DNA of 64,000 bases, taken from NCBI GenBank assembly GCA_040437565.1, contig JBDOQK010000030.1:248001-312000 (forward strand), given 5' to 3'. How positions within the stretch are numbered: position 1 is the first letter of the stretch; each line of letters begins with the position of its first letter. Of the stretch, positions 60,224 through 64,000 are shown piece after piece. The position numbers and the translations under genes were made by a program. This DNA comes from Albugo candida (taxonomy: Eukaryota; Oomycota; Peronosporomycetes; Albuginales). The notes below the pieces were generated by a model, which was not told the origin of the DNA, made no database searches, and was given only the letters and a program-made list of their open reading frames with translations.

Positions 60224-60465
60224 TTTTTCAGGCTTTCAGTTCGGTGGGCTCAAACCGCTGCCCCACACCGTGGATCGAACCAACGAACTCCGCCAGAATC
60301 TGCTTGCTCAAACCGTCGGAGCAGGTGCGGTCCCATATAAAGTAGGCACCACGCGGACTTCCCGCGTGGCCACCCATCCGAGTGGTACCCAAGCTTGAGG
60401 CTGCTTTATCTCGCATAGCAGACGGGATACGGTGCTTTCACCCTAATATGGCCGTCTATATATAT
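60224..60465 (-). repeat. 5S rRNA-like element with tRNA-like 3' extension (possible 5S-derived SINE)
   Basis: Read on the minus strand, about 60462-60336 aligns with 5S rRNA: GACGGCCATATTAGGGTGAA, then GCACCGTATCCCGTCTG, GGGTACCACTCGGATGGGTG and GCCACGCGGGAAGTCC, in the order and spacing of the 5S gene including its internal control region. A further 110 bp follow, with GGTTCGATCCACGG and GGTTTGAGCCCACC, both like the tRNA/Pol III B box, before an A-rich end at 60224. A plain 5S gene would stop near 60336. 5S-led SINEs (SINE3) exist in animals. A single locus cannot separate a dispersed 5S gene from a SINE. Confidence 0.65.
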
Positions 60466-60848
60466 CGGCACACACCATCTTGTTCTGCAATCATCCGAAG
60501 CTTATAGTACTATTATTTGTGTAATAAACTCATTTTTATGCTGCATATTTGAAAATATCGAGTGTTCGAGTTGCTNNNNNNNNNNNNNNNNNNNNNNNNN
60601 NNNNNNNNNNNNNNNNNNNNNNNNNNNNNNNNNNNNNNNNNNNNNNNNNNNNNNNNNNNNNNNNNNNNNNNNNNNGCTTTATCTCGCATAGCAGACGGGA
60701 TACGGTGCTTTCACCCTAATATGGCCGTCTATATATATCGGTACACACCATCTTGTTCTGCAATCATCCGAAGCTTATAGTACTATTATTTGTGTAATAA
60801 ACTCATTTTTATGCTGCATATTTGAAAATATCGAGTGTTCGAGTTGCT
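60403..60848. repeat. 100-N gap with 173-bp flanking copies differing at one base
   Basis: Ns occupy 60576-60675. Bases 60403-60575 and 60676-60848 match except one C/T difference in the ATATATCGG(C/T)ACAC segment (60469 versus 60742). Either a contig overlap with a heterozygous site, or two copies of a repeat. Confidence 0.85.
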
Positions 60849-61049
60849 GTAACCGTTCTTAATTATAGTTTGAAGCCATTCGATACAAGTACTTGAATCA
60901 AATACGTGCGGCTAACAGGTCACATGATAGTCAATAAAGCTACAAATGAATCGATTGGATATGGAATGTTGCTCCAATACATGACTGTGTGTTAAAACAA
61001 CATTTATATTCTATTTATTATTATATTTCACATATACTCATATTTGTAG

Positions 61050-62432
61050 CTACAGCTCCAAAGCTTCAAGCTGCTTCTTCATTGCCATATTTTCTTGCAT
61101 TACAATGTCAAGACGTTTGTCTAATTCAGTTGCTAATTCCAACGCTTCATGCGCAACCCCTTCTGCTTCCGAACGCTCCTGGATAGCAATCGTAATCAAT
61201 TCTTTTGCATTTTCTAATTGCATATCTTGATAACTAATGTGCTCATCGAAAACGCAGACCACGCTGTCGATGTCGCCATGCGGCTGGTTGGAACTTTCAT
61301 TGTTCAATTCGGATATTTTCCACGAATCATCGCTTCCCGCCACTTTATTGTCAATGCATTGCTTATCTGAAAATTGTTTGGACCGAATGGGACGCAGAAG
61401 CTTGTCAATCGCTGAGGGAGTCGCTGCCTCTGAGAGTGTTCGTCGGAAAAAACTCAACTGCGGTTTCGTAATCGGACTCATCTGAGAAGTACGATTCTCG
61501 AGGGCAAGATCCCTCGCTCGTTTGTATCTGTCGATCTTCTCTTCAGCTGATTGAATGATTTTTCTGGTACGTTGCTCTACTTGCTCGTGAATAGTATCCT
61601 CTAAAAGTTTCTGCTTGCGATTTTGCTCTGCAGAAATTTCCTCTAATTGATACAATCGTGTTCGAAATCGTTTCAGATCTTCCTCAGATACTCGGACAAC
61701 ATTTGAATTGTTGGACTCAGAAAAGGTAGCTGATTCAGAATCAGAATCGAATTCATTATCCTCATCATCAACTGCAGTCAGTACCATACGTTGAAGCTCT
61801 CGCCGCGCCTGATGAATAGCCAGAGTCGATCCAGAAATGTTGAAATCATTTGCCACATTGTTTCGTATGCGTTCGTCCCGAAGTCGCACGTTCTGACTCG
61901 AAATATCTTCAGCATCTGAGTCCGTACCGGATTTTTGAACGACATATAGCTCTCTGCGTTGTTGTTCGAATGTTGAGTCAGGATGCACGTAGCCAGTTGC
62001 GTGTTTCGATGACTTTTGACTTTTGTATGACATAGAGCAGTGCAAATGACGATAGGAAACGAGCGAATGTTCTCTGAAAGTATCATTGAGATCATGAGGG
62101 AAAGAAGAGCTTCCACCATCATCGCATTGAGTAATGTCGGATAAAAGTGATAAAAACGAGATTTCATCGACAAAATCGGGGCTCTCGTCACTGTCTCGAC
62201 ATTGTATTGGACTGTCACGTCCGGACGTGAAAAAGGCGTTCAGCGATGTTACCGAATCCTTAGACGACGCTACTGTGGAAATAAACGAACTTTTGCTGTT
62301 AAGTCGCTTTTCTAAGTACTTGTACTCGTCCAATTCCGAGTCGTGTGGCTCCAGTTCTTTTGTACACTCTTCTGACTTTAGTGTTCGCGCAACCTTGCGT
62401 CTAAACGACTTTGTACGGTGGATGAAATCCAT
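61050..62432 (-). CDS. Coiled-coil protein, unrecognised
   Basis: 460 residues from ATG 62432 (MDFIHRTKSFRRK), one exon. The frame is also open upstream to 62495 with a non-ATG start. The N-terminus is basic, the middle is Ser/Asp-rich and acidic (DDEDNEFDSDSESATFS), and two stretches have heptad periodicity: RVSEEDLKRFRTRLYQLEEI and, at the C-terminus, LENAKELITIAIQERSEAEG. Likely a cytosolic scaffold; no domain recognised. Confidence 0.65.
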   Translation of the reverse strand: MDFIHRTKSFRRKVARTLKSEECTKELEPHDSELDEYKYLEKRLNSKSSFISTVASSKDSVTSLNAFFTSGRDSPIQCRDSDESPDFVDEISFLSLLSDITQCDDGGSSSFPHDLNDTFREHSLVSYRHLHCSMSYKSQKSSKHATGYVHPDSTFEQQRRELYVVQKSGTDSDAEDISSQNVRLRDERIRNNVANDFNISGSTLAIHQARRELQRMVLTAVDDEDNEFDSDSESATFSESNNSNVVRVSEEDLKRFRTRLYQLEEISAEQNRKQKLLEDTIHEQVEQRTRKIIQSAEEKIDRYKRARDLALENRTSQMSPITKPQLSFFRRTLSEAATPSAIDKLLRPIRSKQFSDKQCIDNKVAGSDDSWKISELNNESSNQPHGDIDSVVCVFDEHISYQDMQLENAKELITIAIQERSEAEGVAHEALELATELDKRLDIVMQENMAMKKQLEALEL

Positions 62433-62837
62433 ACTCTTTAAATGTACAATAAGAAGGTGGTTCTCAACACGGTGTAATAATTTGTATACTCTCAAACAGT
62501 GTATTAGATACGCGCTGCGAATTAGATACGGCTGTTAGGTTCCGTGTCAGCCACGCACCTCTATTGTGACTGACGTGTATTGCTTACTGACACTTCTTCT
62601 TTCTTCTCTATGTGAGAATTCAGCTCTAAAAGTAGACAGTGCGGACGCTAACCCTTTCAGCGTTGTACGCCACCAAAGTTTCGAGCCTCTTTTATTTTAG
62701 AATTTGTATAAATAACCTCATTTCGCTCTGAGTTGACCTCTATCAACCAATCCAAACGCTTTCTTAGTCACTCTCTAAGAATAACGCTCGCACGTGGTAT
62801 CAGAAATTTTGTGCTGTGAGTAATTACGACGAATTCT
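62433..62837. promoter_or_regulatory. Divergent intergenic region
   Basis: About 400 bp between divergent starts of the coiled-coil gene and the S28 peptidase. Contains an AT-rich stretch and no coding frame. Confidence 0.45.
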
Positions 62838-64000
62838 ATGAACGACAGCGAAAGCAGTCCGTTACTTTCACCACCACGTTTTAGTGAGTATGTAAAGGTG
62901 TCTTCGATCGAGGAAGACAGGTCGACTCGTACTCAATCCGTTCCGGCACGCAAAAACGTCAGTTCTAATTGGTCAAATTGTTAGTATTTCATGTTGCCTT
63001 CATCGTGGCACTTGATCACCTTTCTATATTGATGTAGTATCTTTTCGACCGATTCAATTTATTTTTCTTGTAGCTATTCTCGTTGGCGTGTTTATCTTTG
63101 CGCTACTTCGGTACACAGATTACCAACGATCGATTGATCCGCTTAGGATCATTGCTTCCAATACGTATTTCGATACGTCCAAGCTAAATTGGAGCGAAGA
63201 ATGGATCACACAGCGTGTGGATCATTTCTCATGGCCATCCACCTACACTAGCTCTCAAGCTCCGTTATTTTATAAACAACGATACTTGATAAATAATCGA
63301 ACATGGGATCCCAATGACCCGAAAGCTCCTATTTTTTTCTACACTGGAAACGAGGCGTCCGATGTGACTCTGTATGCCAACCATACTGGACTCATGTGGG
63401 AGTATGCATCTCATTTTAAAGCGCTCATTGTTTTTGCCGAGCATCGATTCTATGGCCTCTCACAACCGTTTAACTCGTCACAATTAATACCCTCCCAATT
63501 ACGTTATCTATCTCACGAGCAAGCAGTTGCAGATTACGCTGTTCTCTTGAAACACATCCAAGACCGCTTCCATGGAGAACGACATCCTGTGATTGCGTTT
63601 GGTGGAAGCTACGGAGGGATGCTATCGGCCTGGTTTCGGATCAAATATCCGGGTATCGTCCATGGTGCAATAGCTTCCTCGGCCCCCATCTTTGGCTTCC
63701 CTGAAGGCTACCCCACTATCAATGTATCCGACTATTGGAAAATCGTGACACAAAATGCTCAAATCGCTGCTGGATCGGCTGCAAATTGCGTCGAAAATGT
63801 TCGTGAGGCCTGGAGTGTACTCTTTTCATTGGCGGAAACGGTATCTGGACGATCCCAATTGGCTAAAATATTCCATACATGTGGACCGCTTGAAAATATA
63901 TCGGACGTCCATCACCTTGCGCTCTGGTCATTGAATGCATTCAGTGTTTTGTCAATGGGAAATTATCCATACCCATCTGCCTACCTGAGCAACGGAAAAG
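62838..64000 (+). CDS. Serine carboxypeptidase S28 (Pro-X carboxypeptidase family), 5' part
   Basis: Runs off the window. Exons 62838-62979 and 63074 onward (94-bp intron). N-terminal acidic, with a dileucine-type sorting signal (SESSPLLSPP), then a hydrophobic helix (ILVGVFIFALLRY), so probably a type II membrane protein aimed at the vacuole/lysosome. The catalytic domain follows: WITQRVDHFSWP, IFFYTGNEASD, VFAEHRFYG and GGSYGGMLSAWFR with the nucleophilic serine. The S28 family (PRCP, DPP7) cuts after proline. The Asp and His of the triad would lie past 64000. Confidence 0.93.

Larger units (their letters stand above)
60114..61049. other. Spacer holding the 5S-like element and a gap
   Basis: No protein-coding gene recognised. 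Contains the 5S rRNA-like repeat (60224-60465) and the gap with duplicated flanks (60403-60848). Confidence 0.6.

Noticed and set aside
60228-60416. 62-residue minus-strand ORF
   Set aside because: Lies entirely within the 5S-like element; reading frame is fortuitous.

Overview
The window is about 64 kb of a compact nuclear genome from a eukaryotic microbe, most likely an oomycete close to the white rusts (Albugo). Four things point there. Introns are GT-AG and tiny: about 50 reconstructed, nearly all 43-67 bp. The beta-tubulin looks like the oomycete type. Two genes carry arrays of the C-x4-C ... HGGGKR zinc-finger-like module common in oomycetes. The gene set is eukaryotic, with mid-40s GC by eye and short spacers. 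The species name is an inference; the phylum-level call is firmer. Splice junctions were placed by eye, keeping frame and family similarity; the summed exons of every multi-exon gene reported as solid divide by three.

Layout. 0-9 kb: threonine deaminase (partial), a plant-type vacuolar sorting receptor, an NF-YC subunit, an unrecognised gene, a CCT-domain protein head to head with ribosome factor RPF2. 9-18.5 kb: presenilin, intronless beta-tubulin, a SHIPPO/STPG-like flagellar protein, SOSS-B, a three-helix membrane protein, an RRM/RGG protein resembling eIF4B, proteasome alpha-4. 18.5-20.4 kb: no recognised gene, a few exon-like stretches. 20.5-30.3 kb: a zinc-module protein, COP9 subunit 3, 3-ketoacyl-CoA reductase, a VPS9-domain protein, a MAP kinase kinase and glucose-6-phosphate dehydrogenase. 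30.6-42.3 kb: a PDE12-like nuclease, a second zinc-module protein, a copine-RING (RGLG-type) ligase, a cyclin T/K-like protein, PEX3, a small unknown ORF, EMG1. 42.3-54.5 kb: a very large NHL/EGF type I membrane protein, RNase T2, an ALIX/Bro1 protein, a DJ-1 protein with a predicted mitochondrial leader and a cysteine-rich type I surface protein. 55-64 kb: a SpoU methyltransferase, phosphopantothenoylcysteine synthetase with a hydrophobic tail, a RING-H2 ligase rebuilt from five exons, a small secreted protein, a 5S rRNA-like element, a coiled-coil protein and an S28 serine peptidase running off the end.

The genes are mostly housekeeping and belong to different pathways, so there is no operon-like logic. 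Themes that recur are endosome/vacuole traffic (sorting receptor, VPS9, ALIX, S28 peptidase), ubiquitin and proteasome (alpha-4, CSN3, RGLG, RING-H2), ribosome biogenesis (RPF2, EMG1) and extracellular proteins (NHL/EGF protein, cysteine-rich protein, RNase T2, small secreted protein). The SHIPPO-like gene fits a species with flagellate zoospores.

Assembly caution. There are nine 100-N gaps. Seven are flanked by the same sequence on both sides (16 to 255 bp), so they are unmerged contig overlaps rather than missing DNA. They falsely interrupt or duplicate several genes. The other two (28621 and 34790) show no such overlap and hide gene ends.

The most unusual item is a 5S rRNA-like sequence with a 3' extension carrying tRNA B-box-like motifs (about 60224-60465, minus strand): a dispersed 5S gene or a 5S-derived SINE.
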